Part shown: piece after piece, positions 1 through 9,363 of the stretch | How the letters are laid out: every line of letters starts with the position of its first letter | Numbering within the stretch: the first letter of the stretch is position 1 | Assembly (NCBI GenBank): GCA_021413885.1 | Contig: JAIOPM010000038.1 | Coordinates: 1 to 64,000 of the forward strand | Direction: 5' to 3' | Length of the DNA stretch: 64,000 bases | Origin: Planctomycetota bacterium | Lineage (GTDB): Bacteria > Planctomycetota > UBA1135 > GCA-002686595 | Translations under genes and position numbers: made by a program | Notes under the pieces: model-generated | Seen by the model: only the letters and a program-made list of their open reading frames with translations | Database searches by the model: none | What the model was told of the DNA's origin: nothing

Positions 1-1009
1 GCGCGCCCTCGTACATCATCACCGTCGCGCCGTTGGCGAGCGGACCGTAGACGACGTAGCTGTGCCCCGTCACCCAACCGATGTCGGCGGTGCACCAATA
101 CACGTCGTCCTCGCGCAGATCGAAGACGTACTGCGCGGTCATGTACGTGCCGACCATGTAGCCGCCGGTCGTGTGCATGATGCCCTTCGGCTTGCCCGTC
201 GAGCCGGAGGTGTAGAGCAGGTAGAGCAAGTCCTCGGAGTCCATCGGCTCCGGCGCGCAGTCGGCGCTCGCTTCGGCGACGAGCTCGTGGAACCAGAAGT
301 CGCGACCCTTGGTCCAGTTCACGCGGTTCTCCGCGCGACGCACGACGACCACCGTCTTCACGTCGGGGCATTCCTTCAGCGCGTCGTCGACGTTGACCTT
401 GAGGTCGAGGACCGACCCGCGCCGCCAACTCCCGTCCGCCGTGATCACCGCCGTGCAACGCCCGTCGAGCACGCGATCGCGCACCGCGTTCGCCGCGAAA
501 CCCGCGAAGATCACCGAGTGCGCCGCGCCGATGCGCGCGCACGCGAGCATCGCGATCATCGCCTCGGGGATCATCGGCAGGTAGATCGCGACGCGGTCGC
601 CCTTCTTCAGGCCGCGCGCCTTGAGCGCGTTGGCGAAGCGACAGACTTCGACGTGGAGCTCGGTGTAGGTCAGCGTGCGCACGTCGCCGGGCTCGCCCTC
701 CCAAACCAGCGCGCGTCGACCGCCGCGCAGCGACTCGATGTGTTGATCGAGGCACACCGCCGACGCGTTGAGCTTGCCGCCGACGAACCATTTCGCGAAC
801 GGAGCGTTCGACCAGTCGAGCACCTTCGACCACGGCGCGATCCACGGGATCTCGCGCGCGACGCGGCCCCAGAACGCCTCGGGATCGCGCAGCGACTCCG
901 CGTACATGCGCTGGTAGACCGCTTCGTCGTTCAGACGACTCTCGCGCCGGAACTCCGGCGACGGCGGGAACTTGCGGTTCTCCTGCAGCACGTTCTCGAT
1001 CTGGCTCAT
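1..1009 (-). CDS. acs: Acetyl-CoA synthetase, N-terminal part (runs off left edge)
   Basis: AMP-forming acetate-CoA ligase, which activates acetate to acetyl-CoA through acetyl-AMP. I read 336 residues from an ATG at 1009. The usual enzyme is about 650 residues, so roughly half is present and the C-terminal domain lies outside the window. The N-terminus has the ACS pattern of a short helical lead-in followed by a [12 protein letters not shown] stretch. The adenylate-forming P-loop [11 protein letters not shown] is readable near residue 263, followed by the GHSY segment typical of ACS. The gene lies 81 bp downstream of the radical SAM gene on the same strand and may be co-transcribed. The assignment is firm for the AMP-forming ligase family. 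Acetate as the substrate rests on the ACS-type N-terminus and the [14 protein letters not shown] segment. Confidence 0.93.
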   Translation of the reverse strand, partial: MSQIENVLQENRKFPPSPEFRRESRLNDEAVYQRMYAESLRDPEAFWGRVAREIPWIAPWSKVLDWSNAPFAKWFVGGKLNASAVCLDQHIESLRGGRRALVWEGEPGDVRTLTYTELHVEVCRFANALKARGLKKGDRVAIYLPMIPEAMIAMLACARIGAAHSVIFAGFAANAVRDRVLDGRCTAVITADGSWRRGSVLDLKVNVDDALKECPDVKTVVVVRRAENRVNWTKGRDFWFHELVAEASADCAPEPMDSEDLLYLLYTSGSTGKPKGIMHTTGGYMVGTYMTAQYVFDLREDDVYWCTADIGWVTGHSYVVYGPLANGATVMMYEGA

Positions 1010-1090
1010 GGGCGCGTGTCTCCGTGGGACGGAGTCAGAGCGTAGCGTCGCGCGATCGAGCGCGGTACCGCGTCCGAGATCGGCGCGAAC

Positions 1091-2515
1091 TCAGGCGCGC
1101 TTCGCGAAGAGCGTGAAGTAGCGCACGACCTTGCCCGCGAGCCGGCCCGGGTGGCGCATCTCGCGCGCGAGGCGCCGCGGCCGCGTGTAGAAGCGGCGAT
1201 AGCCCTCGCGGATCTTCTTCTCGATCTGCGCGGCGCTCATGTGCTCGTTGCCTTCGAGTGCCTGGAAGCCGGTCATCGTGGCGAAGTCGAAGCTGCGTTC
1301 GCCGCGCAGCATCTTGTAGAGCGGCGTGCCGGGATACGCGGTGACCGCGCAGAACTGGACTTGGTCGGGATCGCAGTGCTCGACCAACGCGAACGTCTCG
1401 TCGACCATCGCCGGAGTTTCCTCGGGGAAGCCGACCATGCAGAACGCGCGCGTCTCGATGCCGAGCTCGCGGCACGCGTCGAACACTTCGCGGCAGCGCT
1501 CGAAGTCGATCGCCTTGTTGCCGTCGAGCAGCTTGGCGCCGCAGTGCTTCTTCTGGATCTCGACGTTGCCCGACTCGACGCCGAGCGAGATGTGCTTGCA
1601 ACCGGCCTGCGCCATCTTCTCGAGCAGCGGACGATCGAGCGTCTTGACGGCGGTCTCGCACTGCCAAACGAGGTCGAGCTTCTCGCGCAGGATGCCGTCG
1701 CAGATCGCGTGGATGCGATCCTTGCGCGTCGTGAAGATCGGGTCGCGGAAGATGACGTGGTGCACGCCCCACTTGCGCACGATCTCGACGAGCTCGGCGA
1801 CGACGTGCTCGGGCGAACGAAAGCGGAAGCGCAGACCTTGCGCGAGCGTGTAACCGCAGAACGAACAGTCGAGCGGACAACCGCGCGACGACTTGACGGT
1901 CGTGATCGGTCCGTCGACGCCGGGGAAGTGGTAGAGCTCGTTGCGCAAGAGGTGACGCGCGGGAAGCGGGAGCTCGTCGAGCTTCGCGATCTTCTCGCGC
2001 TCCTTCTCGTGCACCGGCTTGCCGTCGGAGCCGAGCCACGAAACGCCTTCGACGCCGGCGAAGCCTCCGCCGTCGCGCACGCGCTCCGCCAGTTCGCGCA
2101 CGGTGTACTCGGGCTCGCCGCGCACGACCGCGTCGACGCCGCCGCCCGCGAAGATCTCGTCGGGCGCGTAGGTGACCTGCGAGCCGAGCATCGCGATCGG
2201 TTTCTCGAGCCGCTTGCGCAACGCGCGCGCGAGCGCGAGGTCGCGGTCGAGCGACGTGCTCGAGCTGTCGAGCAACACGAAGTCCGGCCCGAACTCGGCG
2301 ATGCGCGCTTCGGCCGCCGCGGCGTCGAGACCTTGGGCGTCGCTGTCGACGATCGCGACCTCGAAGCCCTGTTGCTCGAGCAAGCCCGCGACGTGCGCGA
2401 GCTCGATCGGCGGGTAGAGCAACCCCGGATTGACCGCCATGCCGAAGCCCCCCATCAAGCCGCGGCTGACGCGGAACTCGGGCGGACTGGGCGGATTGAC
2501 GAGGACGATCTTCAC
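1091..2515 (-). CDS. B12-binding-domain radical SAM protein
   Basis: 474-residue protein starting at GTG. Residues 1-145 resemble a cobalamin-binding domain, with an MKIVLVNPPS start and a VDS...D pattern typical of this superfamily. The radical SAM core follows, with the [4Fe-4S] ligands C213, C217 and C220 in RGCPLDCSFCGY. The C-terminus has the GFPEET and AYPGTPLY motifs of the BchE/HpnP-like class of B12-dependent radical SAM enzymes. Substrates in this class range from lipids and hopanoids to antibiotics and tetrapyrroles, and nothing nearby points to one. The gene sits between pheT and acs on the same strand, 95 bp after pheT and beyond a hairpin, so it is probably its own unit. The domain call is firm and the reaction is unknown. 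Confidence 0.85.
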   Translation of the reverse strand: MKIVLVNPPSPPEFRVSRGLMGGFGMAVNPGLLYPPIELAHVAGLLEQQGFEVAIVDSDAQGLDAAAAEARIAEFGPDFVLLDSSSTSLDRDLALARALRKRLEKPIAMLGSQVTYAPDEIFAGGGVDAVVRGEPEYTVRELAERVRDGGGFAGVEGVSWLGSDGKPVHEKEREKIAKLDELPLPARHLLRNELYHFPGVDGPITTVKSSRGCPLDCSFCGYTLAQGLRFRFRSPEHVVAELVEIVRKWGVHHVIFRDPIFTTRKDRIHAICDGILREKLDLVWQCETAVKTLDRPLLEKMAQAGCKHISLGVESGNVEIQKKHCGAKLLDGNKAIDFERCREVFDACRELGIETRAFCMVGFPEETPAMVDETFALVEHCDPDQVQFCAVTAYPGTPLYKMLRGERSFDFATMTGFQALEGNEHMSAAQIEKKIREGYRRFYTRPRRLAREMRHPGRLAGKVVRYFTLFAKRA

Positions 2516-2561
2516 GGTGCGCGCTTCAGGAGGAGCGCTCCAAAGGATACTCGACGCAACT

Positions 2562-2606
2562 CGCGGGGACAGGCGGAAGCGCTTTCGCTATGAGCGCGTC
2601 CCCGCG
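2562..2606 (-). terminator. Hairpin immediately after pheT
   Basis: A perfect 9-bp inverted repeat (2562-2570 with 2598-2606) lies just past the pheT stop. Its 27-nt loop contains a second, nearly self-complementary stretch. There is no clear T-run on the minus strand, so it could be a terminator without a U-tract or a 3'-end stabilising structure. Confidence 0.4.
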
Positions 2607-2610
2607 CGCT

Positions 2611-5040
2611 TCACGCCTTGCGCAGTTCGCCGCCGAGAGTCGTCGCCTCGCGCTCGACGCGCTGCAGGAACTTCTGGGAGTCCTGGTCGGTCAGCGTGCG
2701 CTCGTCGGACTCGAGGTAGACGTGGTACGCGAGCGACTTGCGGCCCGGACCGGCGTTCGGACCGGTGTAGACGTCGAAGAGCTCGATGTCGCGCGCGAGT
2801 CCCTTGCCGGCGCGTTCGAGCGCGACGCGGACGTCTTCGGCGGCGACGCCCGTCGGCAACGCGAGCGCCACGTCGATCTTGACGCCTGGGAAGCGCGGCA
2901 GCGAACGATAGATCTTCTCGCGCGTCGGCGTCGCGACCAGGGCGTCGAGCGAGAGCGTCGCGAGCGCGACGTCGCTCTTCAACTCGCCGGCGAGGCCGAG
3001 TTCGCGTTCGACGCGCGGGTCGAGCGCGGCGAGCCAGCCGATCTCGCGCTCGCCGATCCTCACCGCGAGCGTCTTGCCCGGGTGCAGGTACGGCGCGCCG
3101 TCGACGCGCGCGAGTTTCGTGTACGTCGGCGCTTCGAGGCGCAGCGCGAAGCACACGTCGTCGACCGCGCCGCGCAGGAACGCGAATGCGTTGTCGTCGA
3201 ACTTCGCGTTCGCGGCGCTCGGTTCGCGTGCGATCACGAGCGCGAGCTCGTGGACCTCGCGCGGCTCGTTCGCGCCGTCGGGCGAATACCCCTTGCCGAT
3301 CTCGAAGAGCCGCACGTCCTTCGAGTGACGACGGTTCGGCTCGAGCGGCGCGAGCAAACTCGGCGCGACGCCGCGGCGGATCCGCGTCAGGCCTTCGGCG
3401 ACCGGATTGATCACCGACGAGTGCGGGAGTTCCGAAAGGCCGAGCTTCGCGAGCGACGCGTCCGCGACGAACGAGTACGAGAGTGTCTGGCGGAAACGTC
3501 CGACGCCGGCGAGCCGGTCTTCGAGCTTGCGCACGAGCACACGCTTCGCATCCGGCGGAGGCGGCGCGAGCGAGCCTTCGAGCCGCGCTTCGGGCACGTT
3601 GCCGTAGCGAAAGATGCGGCCGACTTCCTCGACGAGGTCCTGTTCGATCGTCAAGTCCTTGGTCGCGCGGATCGACGGGATGTCGACCGTCAGCACGCCG
3701 TCGCGACCTTCGCAACGCAGTTCGAGGCGCTGGAGGATCTCGACGATCTTCGCGTCGCTCAACTGCTCGACGTTCACGCCGAGTCGCCGGCGCACGACGT
3801 CGGTGCGCAACGAAATCTTGCGCGCGGGATCCTTCCACTTCCCCGCGTCGGTCAACGGCGCGGGCAACTTGATTTCGGGTTGCAGCTCGCGCAGCAAGTT
3901 CACGAGATGCCCCGTCGCTTCGAGCGCGAGCGTCGGCGACAGGTTCTTCTCGAAGCGCGCCGACGCGTCGGTGCGCAGACCGAGGCGCGACGACGTGCGG
4001 CGCACGCACGCCGGATCGAAGCTCGCGACTTCGAGCAGCAGCTCGCGCGTCTCCGCTCCGACCTTGCTCTGTTCGCCGCCCATCACACCGGCGAGCGCGA
4101 CCGGATTCTCACCGGCGCAGATCAGAAGATCGGTGGTCACCAGGTTGCGCTCGACACCGTCGAGCGTCTGCATGCGCTCCGCCGCGCGCGCTTGGCGCAC
4201 GACGATCGGTTCGCCGCGAAGGCGCGCGCGATCGAACAGGTGATTCGGTTGCCCGAGGTCGAGCATCACGAAGTTCGAGAGGTCGACGAGCAACTCGATC
4301 GGCCGTTGACCGACCGCGAGCAGCAAGTGCCGCATCCATTCCGGACTGCGCCCCGTCTTCACGCCGTCGATCGGGAGCGCGAGGTAGCGCGAGCACTTCT
4401 CGCTCTCGACGCGCACCGCGTACGGCTTCGCGTTGCCTTGCGCCGGCAGCGCGCTCGCGAGCGGCTCGAGCGTCTTGCCGTAGATCGCCGCGAGCTCGCG
4501 CGCGATCCCGCGATGGCCCCACAGATCCGGCCGATGCGTCAGCGACTTGTTGTCGATCTCGAGCACCCAATCGACGAGGTCGAGCGCTTCGGCGACGCGC
4601 TTGCCGACTTGCGCGTCGCTCGGGAGGACCCAGATGCCGTTGTGTTCGTCGCCGAGGCCGAGCTCGCGCTCGGAGCAGATCATCCCCTGCGACTCGACCC
4701 CGCGGATCTTGGACTTCTTGATCTTGAAGTCGCCCGGCAACGTCGTGCCGATCGTCGCGACCGCGACCTTCTGACCTTGCGCGACGTTCGGCGCGCCGCA
4801 CACGATCTGCAGCAGCTCGCCCGAGCCGACGTCGACCTTTGTGAGCGAGAGGTGATCGGAATCCGGATGCGGCGCGCGCTCGGCGACGAAGCCGATCGTC
4901 ACGTCGGAGAGCGCGGGCGCGAAACGCTGCACGCCTTCGACCTCGCACGTCGAGAGCGAGAGTTCGCGCGCGAGCTCGGCCGCGTCGATGTTCTGGAGGA
5001 ACGCGCAGTGACGCGCGAGCCAACGTCTGGAAACGTGCAT
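2611..5040 (-). CDS. pheT: Phenylalanine-tRNA ligase beta subunit
   Basis: 809 residues, the normal length for bacterial PheT. It forms the alpha2-beta2 enzyme that charges tRNA-Phe. The N-terminus (MHVSRRWL) leads into an EMAP/tRNA-binding domain with the HPDSDHLSLTKVD and CGAPN motifs (residues about 40-150). B3/B4 editing-type modules follow, and the C-terminus has the FDX-ACB anticodon-binding fold. The start is the ATG at 5040, which shares one base with the pheS stop (TGATG). This gives direct translational coupling in a pheS-pheT operon. In-frame sequence upstream of that ATG belongs to pheS in another frame and is not coding here. Confidence 0.97.
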   Translation of the reverse strand: MHVSRRWLARHCAFLQNIDAAELARELSLSTCEVEGVQRFAPALSDVTIGFVAERAPHPDSDHLSLTKVDVGSGELLQIVCGAPNVAQGQKVAVATIGTTLPGDFKIKKSKIRGVESQGMICSERELGLGDEHNGIWVLPSDAQVGKRVAEALDLVDWVLEIDNKSLTHRPDLWGHRGIARELAAIYGKTLEPLASALPAQGNAKPYAVRVESEKCSRYLALPIDGVKTGRSPEWMRHLLLAVGQRPIELLVDLSNFVMLDLGQPNHLFDRARLRGEPIVVRQARAAERMQTLDGVERNLVTTDLLICAGENPVALAGVMGGEQSKVGAETRELLLEVASFDPACVRRTSSRLGLRTDASARFEKNLSPTLALEATGHLVNLLRELQPEIKLPAPLTDAGKWKDPARKISLRTDVVRRRLGVNVEQLSDAKIVEILQRLELRCEGRDGVLTVDIPSIRATKDLTIEQDLVEEVGRIFRYGNVPEARLEGSLAPPPPDAKRVLVRKLEDRLAGVGRFRQTLSYSFVADASLAKLGLSELPHSSVINPVAEGLTRIRRGVAPSLLAPLEPNRRHSKDVRLFEIGKGYSPDGANEPREVHELALVIAREPSAANAKFDDNAFAFLRGAVDDVCFALRLEAPTYTKLARVDGAPYLHPGKTLAVRIGEREIGWLAALDPRVERELGLAGELKSDVALATLSLDALVATPTREKIYRSLPRFPGVKIDVALALPTGVAAEDVRVALERAGKGLARDIELFDVYTGPNAGPGRKSLAYHVYLESDERTLTDQDSQKFLQRVEREATTLGGELRKA

Positions 5041-6092
5041 CAGAATTGCTCCAGGAAGCGCAGGTCGCCCGACAAGAGCAGGCGCACGTCGTCGATGCCG
5101 TAGCGCAGCATCACCAGGCGTGAGAGGCCGAGGCCGAACGCGAAGCCGCTCCACACTTCCGGGTCGACGCCGCAGTTGCGCAGGACGTTCGGGTGCACGA
5201 GGCCGCACGGAAGGAGCTCGATCCACGTGCTGCGCTTGCAGACGCTGCAACCTTCCTTGCAGAACGGACAACGCGCGTCGAGCTCGAAGCCCGGCTCGAC
5301 GAACGGGAAATAGCCCGGCCGCAAGCGCACTTCGATCTCGCGCCCGAACACGCCGCGCAGCAGCGTCTTCATCGCGCCGATCAAGTGACCGACCGAGATG
5401 TCCTTGCCGACGACGAGACCTTCCATCTGGTGGAACGTGTGCTCGTGGGAGGCGTCGGTCGTCTCCTGACGAAACACCTTGCCCGGCACGATCGCGCGGA
5501 ACGGCGGAGCGAACGTCCCAGCGCGGATCGCGGGGACGACGCGCTCCTTCAACGCGCGGACTTGGCCCGGCGACGTGTGCGTCCGCAGCACGAACTTGCC
5601 GTCGGCGTCGCAACGGAATGTGTCCTGCGCATCGCGCGCCGGATGGTCGGGCGGAATGTTGAGCAGTTGGAAGTTGTTCTCGTCGCTCTCGATCTCCGGC
5701 CCGTCGAGCACGACGTAGCCCATCGAGGTGAAGAGGTCTTCGAGCTCGCGCGTGACGGCGACCAGAGGATGCAGTCCGCCGCGCGTTGGACGAGCACCGG
5801 GCAACGTAGCGTCGAAGCCTTCGCCCAAGCGCTCGCGTTCGACCGCGCGAAGCGCGAGACGCTCCTTCGCTTCGGCGAGGCCGGCCTGGATCGCGCCCTT
5901 CAGTTCGTTCGCGCGCTTGCCGGTGAGCGGACGTTCGGTCGGCGGCAGGGTCGGAATGCCGGCGAGCAACGCGGCGACCGCGCCGCCCTTGTCGAGCGTC
6001 TCGCGCTCGATTCGACGCAGGTCGTCGTCGCTCTCCGCTGCGGCGATGCGCAGGCGGATCGGCTCGAACAGGGACTCGAGAGTCTCGGTCAT
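5040..6092 (-). CDS. pheS: Phenylalanine-tRNA ligase alpha subunit
   Basis: 350 residues, class II aminoacyl-tRNA synthetase catalytic subunit. A helical N-terminal coiled coil (residues 1-85) is followed by the core with GPEIE (motif 1 region), the VFRQETTDASHEHTFHQMEG motif 2 region and FGLGLSRLVMLRYGI (motif 3). A four-Cys insertion (CPFCKEGCSVC) before the motif 3 region is seen in many bacterial PheS and probably binds zinc. It is the first gene after the rplT terminator hairpin and overlaps pheT by one base. Confidence 0.97.
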   Translation of the reverse strand: MTETLESLFEPIRLRIAAAESDDDLRRIERETLDKGGAVAALLAGIPTLPPTERPLTGKRANELKGAIQAGLAEAKERLALRAVERERLGEGFDATLPGARPTRGGLHPLVAVTRELEDLFTSMGYVVLDGPEIESDENNFQLLNIPPDHPARDAQDTFRCDADGKFVLRTHTSPGQVRALKERVVPAIRAGTFAPPFRAIVPGKVFRQETTDASHEHTFHQMEGLVVGKDISVGHLIGAMKTLLRGVFGREIEVRLRPGYFPFVEPGFELDARCPFCKEGCSVCKRSTWIELLPCGLVHPNVLRNCGVDPEVWSGFAFGLGLSRLVMLRYGIDDVRLLLSGDLRFLEQF

Positions 6093-6145
6093 CGTGAACT
6101 CCGTGGCGCTCTAGTGCGCGTCGCGCGAGGCCGCGCCGAAAACAC

Positions 6146-6172
6146 GAACGGCCCGGGAGGCCCGGGCCGTTC
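6146..6172 (-). terminator. Rho-independent-type terminator after rplT
   Basis: A perfect 12-bp GC-rich inverted repeat (6146-6157 with 6161-6172) with a 3-nt loop, followed on the minus strand by GTGTTTTC. It separates the infC-rpmI-rplT group from pheS and is the clearest terminator in the window. Confidence 0.85.
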
Positions 6173-6209
6173 GACGATCAATGCGGGATCGAAGCGTGCG
6201 CGCTCCGGG

Positions 6210-6566
6210 TCACGCGCGCGCGGCCTTGGCCTCCTCGCAGATGCGATCGAACGCCGGGGCGTCGTGGATCGCGATCTCCGCGAGTTGCTTGCGGTTGAGG
6301 CCGATGTTGGCCTTGTTGCAGCCGTCGATGAACGCGGAGTACGAGAGCCCGCGCATGCGAGCCGCCGCGTTCACGCGGATGATCCAGAGGGCGCGGAACT
6401 CGCGCTTCTTGCGGCGCCGGTCGCGGGTCGAGTAGGCCCATGCACGCAGCAGGGTCTCGGTCGCGGTGCGCCAGAGTTTCGACCGTCCACCCCAGAAGCC
6501 CTTGGCGAGCTTGAGGCGGCGATTCTTCTTTTGTCGTAGGGCGGGGCCGTTGCTTACGCGAACCAT
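6210..6566 (-). CDS. rplT: 50S ribosomal protein bL20
   Basis: 118 residues, the standard length for L20, a 23S rRNA-binding early assembly protein. It is strongly basic at the N-terminus (KKNRRLKLAKGFWGGRSKLW) and has the conserved RDRRRKKREFRALWIIRVNAA block. It lies 13 bp downstream of rpmI in the classical infC-rpmI-rplT order. In many bacteria L20 represses this operon through an mRNA structure. I did not identify such a structure here. Confidence 0.97.
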   Translation of the reverse strand: MVRVSNGPALRQKKNRRLKLAKGFWGGRSKLWRTATETLLRAWAYSTRDRRRKKREFRALWIIRVNAAARMRGLSYSAFIDGCNKANIGLNRKQLAEIAIHDAPAFDRICEEAKAARA

Positions 6567-6579
6567 GGTGTCTGTGCTC

Positions 6580-6768
6580 CTACAGCATCTTGCTGATCAA
6601 CTCGGACCAGGTCTTGTTCAACACCAGGCGACGACGCAACCGGCGGCCGGTCTTGCCCTTGAAGACCGCGTGACCGTGGCCGCGACCGGAGCGCGAGCAC
6701 ATGGCCTTGCCGTTCTTCGACATGCGGAAGCGTTTCTTGACCGCTCCCTTCGACTTCATCTTCGGCAT
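6580..6768 (-). CDS. rpmI: 50S ribosomal protein bL35
   Basis: 62 residues, starting MPKMKSKGAVKKRF from the ATG at 6768. This is the expected L35 start and length. The protein is highly basic and ends in the LVLNKTW segment. In-frame sequence upstream of the ATG has no L35 similarity. It lies between infC and rplT. Confidence 0.96.
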   Translation of the reverse strand: MPKMKSKGAVKKRFRMSKNGKAMCSRSGRGHGHAVFKGKTGRRLRRRLVLNKTWSELISKML

Positions 6769-6941
6769 CGGGAAACCCTTGCGAAGGACCACACGGCTCC
6801 GGACTCGCACCCGACGACGCCGTCGAGCCTGCGAGCCCGGCATTGGGGCCGGGCAGCGTGGATAAGGGCGGAGACGATAACGTCCGCGGCGCCCAAATGC
6901 CACCGGCGCCACCGTTCGCCCATCGAACCGAAACGCGCCGC

Positions 6942-7454
6942 CTACCGGTGCGCGATCAGCATCGTCATGCGCTTGCCGAGCAGCTTGGGCGGCGATTCGA
7001 TCTTGCCCAGCTCGCCCATGCCCGCGACGACGGCGTCCATCACCCGGTGGCCCATCTCGGGGTGCTCCATCTGGCGACCGCGGAAGACGCAGACCACCTG
7101 GACCTTGTGGCCTTCCTCGAGGAAGCGCCGACCCTGATCGATGCGGTACTGCAAGTCGTGCAAGTGCATCGCCGGGCGCACGCGGAGCTCCTTCAGTTGG
7201 CCGCCGTGGTGGTGGCCCTTCGCGCTCTCGCGTTCCTTCTTCTTCTGCTGATAGCGGAACTTGCCGTAGTCGAGGATGCGGCAGACCGGAGGCACCGCCG
7301 TCGGGGACACCTCGACCAAGTCGAGGCCTGCTTCCTCCGCGCGGCGACGAGCGTCGTCCGTGGAGACGACGCCGACTTGTTCGCCGTTGTGGTCGATCAG
7401 TCGGACCTGCGGGACGCGGATGCCGCGATTGACTCGGAAGTTGCGCTCTGACAC
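6942..7454 (-). CDS. infC: Translation initiation factor IF-3
   Basis: 170 residues. IF3 keeps the 30S subunit free and proofreads initiator tRNA selection. The N-terminal domain (VNRGIRVPQVRLID), the linker with KKKERES and the C-terminal domain (KELRVRPAMHLHD, VVCVFRGRQMEHPEMG) are all present. I chose GTG at 7454 because AGGAG lies 4 nt upstream and the protein then begins where IF3 normally does. An ATG 24 codons further upstream would add an atypical His/Pro-rich leader. The AUU/AUA start used for IF3 autoregulation in some bacteria is not seen, unless the true start is elsewhere in this leader. Confidence 0.93.
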   Translation of the reverse strand: MSERNFRVNRGIRVPQVRLIDHNGEQVGVVSTDDARRRAEEAGLDLVEVSPTAVPPVCRILDYGKFRYQQKKKERESAKGHHHGGQLKELRVRPAMHLHDLQYRIDQGRRFLEEGHKVQVVCVFRGRQMEHPEMGHRVMDAVVAGMGELGKIESPPKLLGKRMTMLIAHR

Positions 7455-7568
7455 GAAGCTCCTATTGCAGAGAAATGGATGACGGTGGGTTGGACGCGGT
7501 CGATCTGGAACTGGAGACCGCGGCAAGAATAGATCGGTTGCGAGAAAAGCGCCAGTTGCGCGCGAACG
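7455..7568 (-). promoter_or_regulatory. infC 5' leader / aspS-infC spacer
   Basis: 114 bp between the aspS stop and the infC GTG. It contains the infC ribosome-binding site (AGGAG). This is the position where an L20 autoregulatory leader is found in several bacteria. I could not recognise a defined L20-binding fold by eye. Confidence 0.3.
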
Positions 7569-9356
7569 TCACGCCTTCGGTTCCGGGGCGACCTGCGCTT
7601 CGACCGCGGTGCGCACGTGCACTTCGGCGAGCTGCTCGGGTGCGACCTGCGACGGCGCGCCGCACATCAGGTCCGCGGCCGAAGCCGTCTTCGGGAACGC
7701 GATCACGTCGCGGATGTTGTCGAGGCCGAGGGTCAGCGCCGACGTGCGATCCAATCCAAGAGCGAAACCCGCGTGCGGCGGCGCGCCGAAGGACAGAGCT
7801 TCGAGCAGGAAGCCGAACTTGCGCTGACGTTCCTCGGGGCCGATGCCCAGGATCTCGAAGATCCGCTGTTGGACGTCGGCGCGGTGGATCCGGACGGAAC
7901 CGGAACCGAGCTCCCAGCCGTTGAGGACCAGGTCGTACGCACGGCTCGAGAGCTTGGCGAAGTCGGCATTCGCGCCGCCGAGATCCCAGTCGACGGGCGC
8001 GGTGAACGGATGGTGCGCGGAGAACCAGCGCTTGGAGTCCTCGTCCCACTCGAACAGCGGGAAGCTGGTAACCCACGTGAACTTCCACGTGCCGCTCTGC
8101 GCGAGGCTGAACTTGCGGCCGAGCTGGTTGCGCAGGTCGCCGAGCACCTTGCGCACGACAGCCTCGCGGTCGGCGACGAAGAGAATCGTGTCGCCGTCCG
8201 ACGCCGACATCAGCGCCATCAAGCGTTCGGCGGATCCCGGCGCGACGCAGAACTTCGCGAGCGGTCCGGCGCCGCCCGCCTTCTCCGCCTTCCACCACGC
8301 GAGGCCCTTCGCGCCGAGCGCCTTGGCGCCGTCCTCGAGCGTCGTGATGTCCTTGCGCGAAAGCGCGAGCGCCGCCGGCACCGTGATGCCCATCACACGT
8401 CCGCCCGCGGCGAGCGCGTTGCGGAAGACCTGGAACTCGCAGTCGGCGGCCCAGCTCTTCGCGTCGCGGAGCTCGAGACCGAAGCGCAGGTCGGGCTTGT
8501 CGACGCCGAAGCGCTCCATCGACTCGTCCCACGTCATGCGCGGGAACGGCGACTCGAGTTCGACGCCGCACGCTTCGCGCATCGTCGCTTGGAGCACGCG
8601 CTCCCACGTCCCGAAGATGTCCTCTTCGTCGACGAACGACATCTCCATGTCGAGCTGCGTGAACTCGGGCTGACGATCGGCGCGTAGGTCCTCGTCGCGG
8701 AAACAGCGCGCGACTTGGAAGTACTTGTCGAGGCCGGAGACCATCAAGAGCTGCTTGAAGATCTGCGGCGACTGCGGCAACGCGTAGAACTCGCCCGGAT
8801 GCACGCGACTCGGAACGAGGTAGTCGCGCGCGCCTTCGGGCGTCGCCTTCGTGAGGATCGGCGTCTCGATGTCGAGGAAGCCTTCGCGTTCGAACGCGCG
8901 GCGCATCGCTTGGATGAACTTCGAGCGATGGATCAGATTGCGCTGCAAGCTGCCGCGGCGCAGGTCGAGGTAGCGGTAGCGCAAGCGCAGGTCGAGCGCG
9001 GTGTCGATCTCGTCCTCGATCGGGAACGGCGGCACCGGCGAGCTCGAGAGCACCTCGACGTGTTCGACCGCGATCTCGATCTCGCCGGTCGGACGCTCGC
9101 GGTTGATGTTCGCGCCGTCGCGCAACGTCACCTTGCCGCGCACCGAGAGCACGTACTCGGGGCCGAGCTTGACGTCGCCCGCCACCTTCTGCGGCAACAC
9201 GATCTGCGTGATGCCGTAGCGATCGCGCAGGTCGAGGAAGTAGATCCCGCCGTGGTCGCGCCGCTTGTTGACCCAACCGTTCAGGACGACGGTCGCGCCT
9301 GCGTGAGCTGCTCGGAGCTCGCCGCAGTCGTGCGTCCGTTTCCAGGAGGCGCCCAT
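7569..9356 (-). CDS. aspS: Aspartate-tRNA ligase (bacterial type)
   Basis: 595 residues, full length for the bacterial class II AspRS. An N-terminal OB-fold anticodon domain (WVNKRRDHGGIYFLDLRDRYG) is followed by the catalytic core with FLDIETPILTKATPEGARDYLVPSR and the YFQVARCFRDEDLRADRQPEFTQLDMEMSF motif 2 region. The GAD-type insertion comes next, and FALGLDR forms motif 3. Whether it is discriminating (Asp only) or non-discriminating cannot be told from what I see. The ATG at 9356 lies only 7 bp after the atpC stop, so it is very likely transcribed from the ATP synthase operon. Confidence 0.96.
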   Translation of the reverse strand: MGASWKRTHDCGELRAAHAGATVVLNGWVNKRRDHGGIYFLDLRDRYGITQIVLPQKVAGDVKLGPEYVLSVRGKVTLRDGANINRERPTGEIEIAVEHVEVLSSSPVPPFPIEDEIDTALDLRLRYRYLDLRRGSLQRNLIHRSKFIQAMRRAFEREGFLDIETPILTKATPEGARDYLVPSRVHPGEFYALPQSPQIFKQLLMVSGLDKYFQVARCFRDEDLRADRQPEFTQLDMEMSFVDEEDIFGTWERVLQATMREACGVELESPFPRMTWDESMERFGVDKPDLRFGLELRDAKSWAADCEFQVFRNALAAGGRVMGITVPAALALSRKDITTLEDGAKALGAKGLAWWKAEKAGGAGPLAKFCVAPGSAERLMALMSASDGDTILFVADREAVVRKVLGDLRNQLGRKFSLAQSGTWKFTWVTSFPLFEWDEDSKRWFSAHHPFTAPVDWDLGGANADFAKLSSRAYDLVLNGWELGSGSVRIHRADVQQRIFEILGIGPEERQRKFGFLLEALSFGAPPHAGFALGLDRTSALTLGLDNIRDVIAFPKTASAADLMCGAPSQVAPEQLAEVHVRTAVEAQVAPEPKA

Positions 9357-9363
9357 GGCCGCC

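Noticed and set aside
2590..5103. Long plus-strand open frame opposite pheT
   Set aside because: It is complementary to pheT and has the same low-complexity Arg-rich character. pheT on the minus strand explains the region fully.
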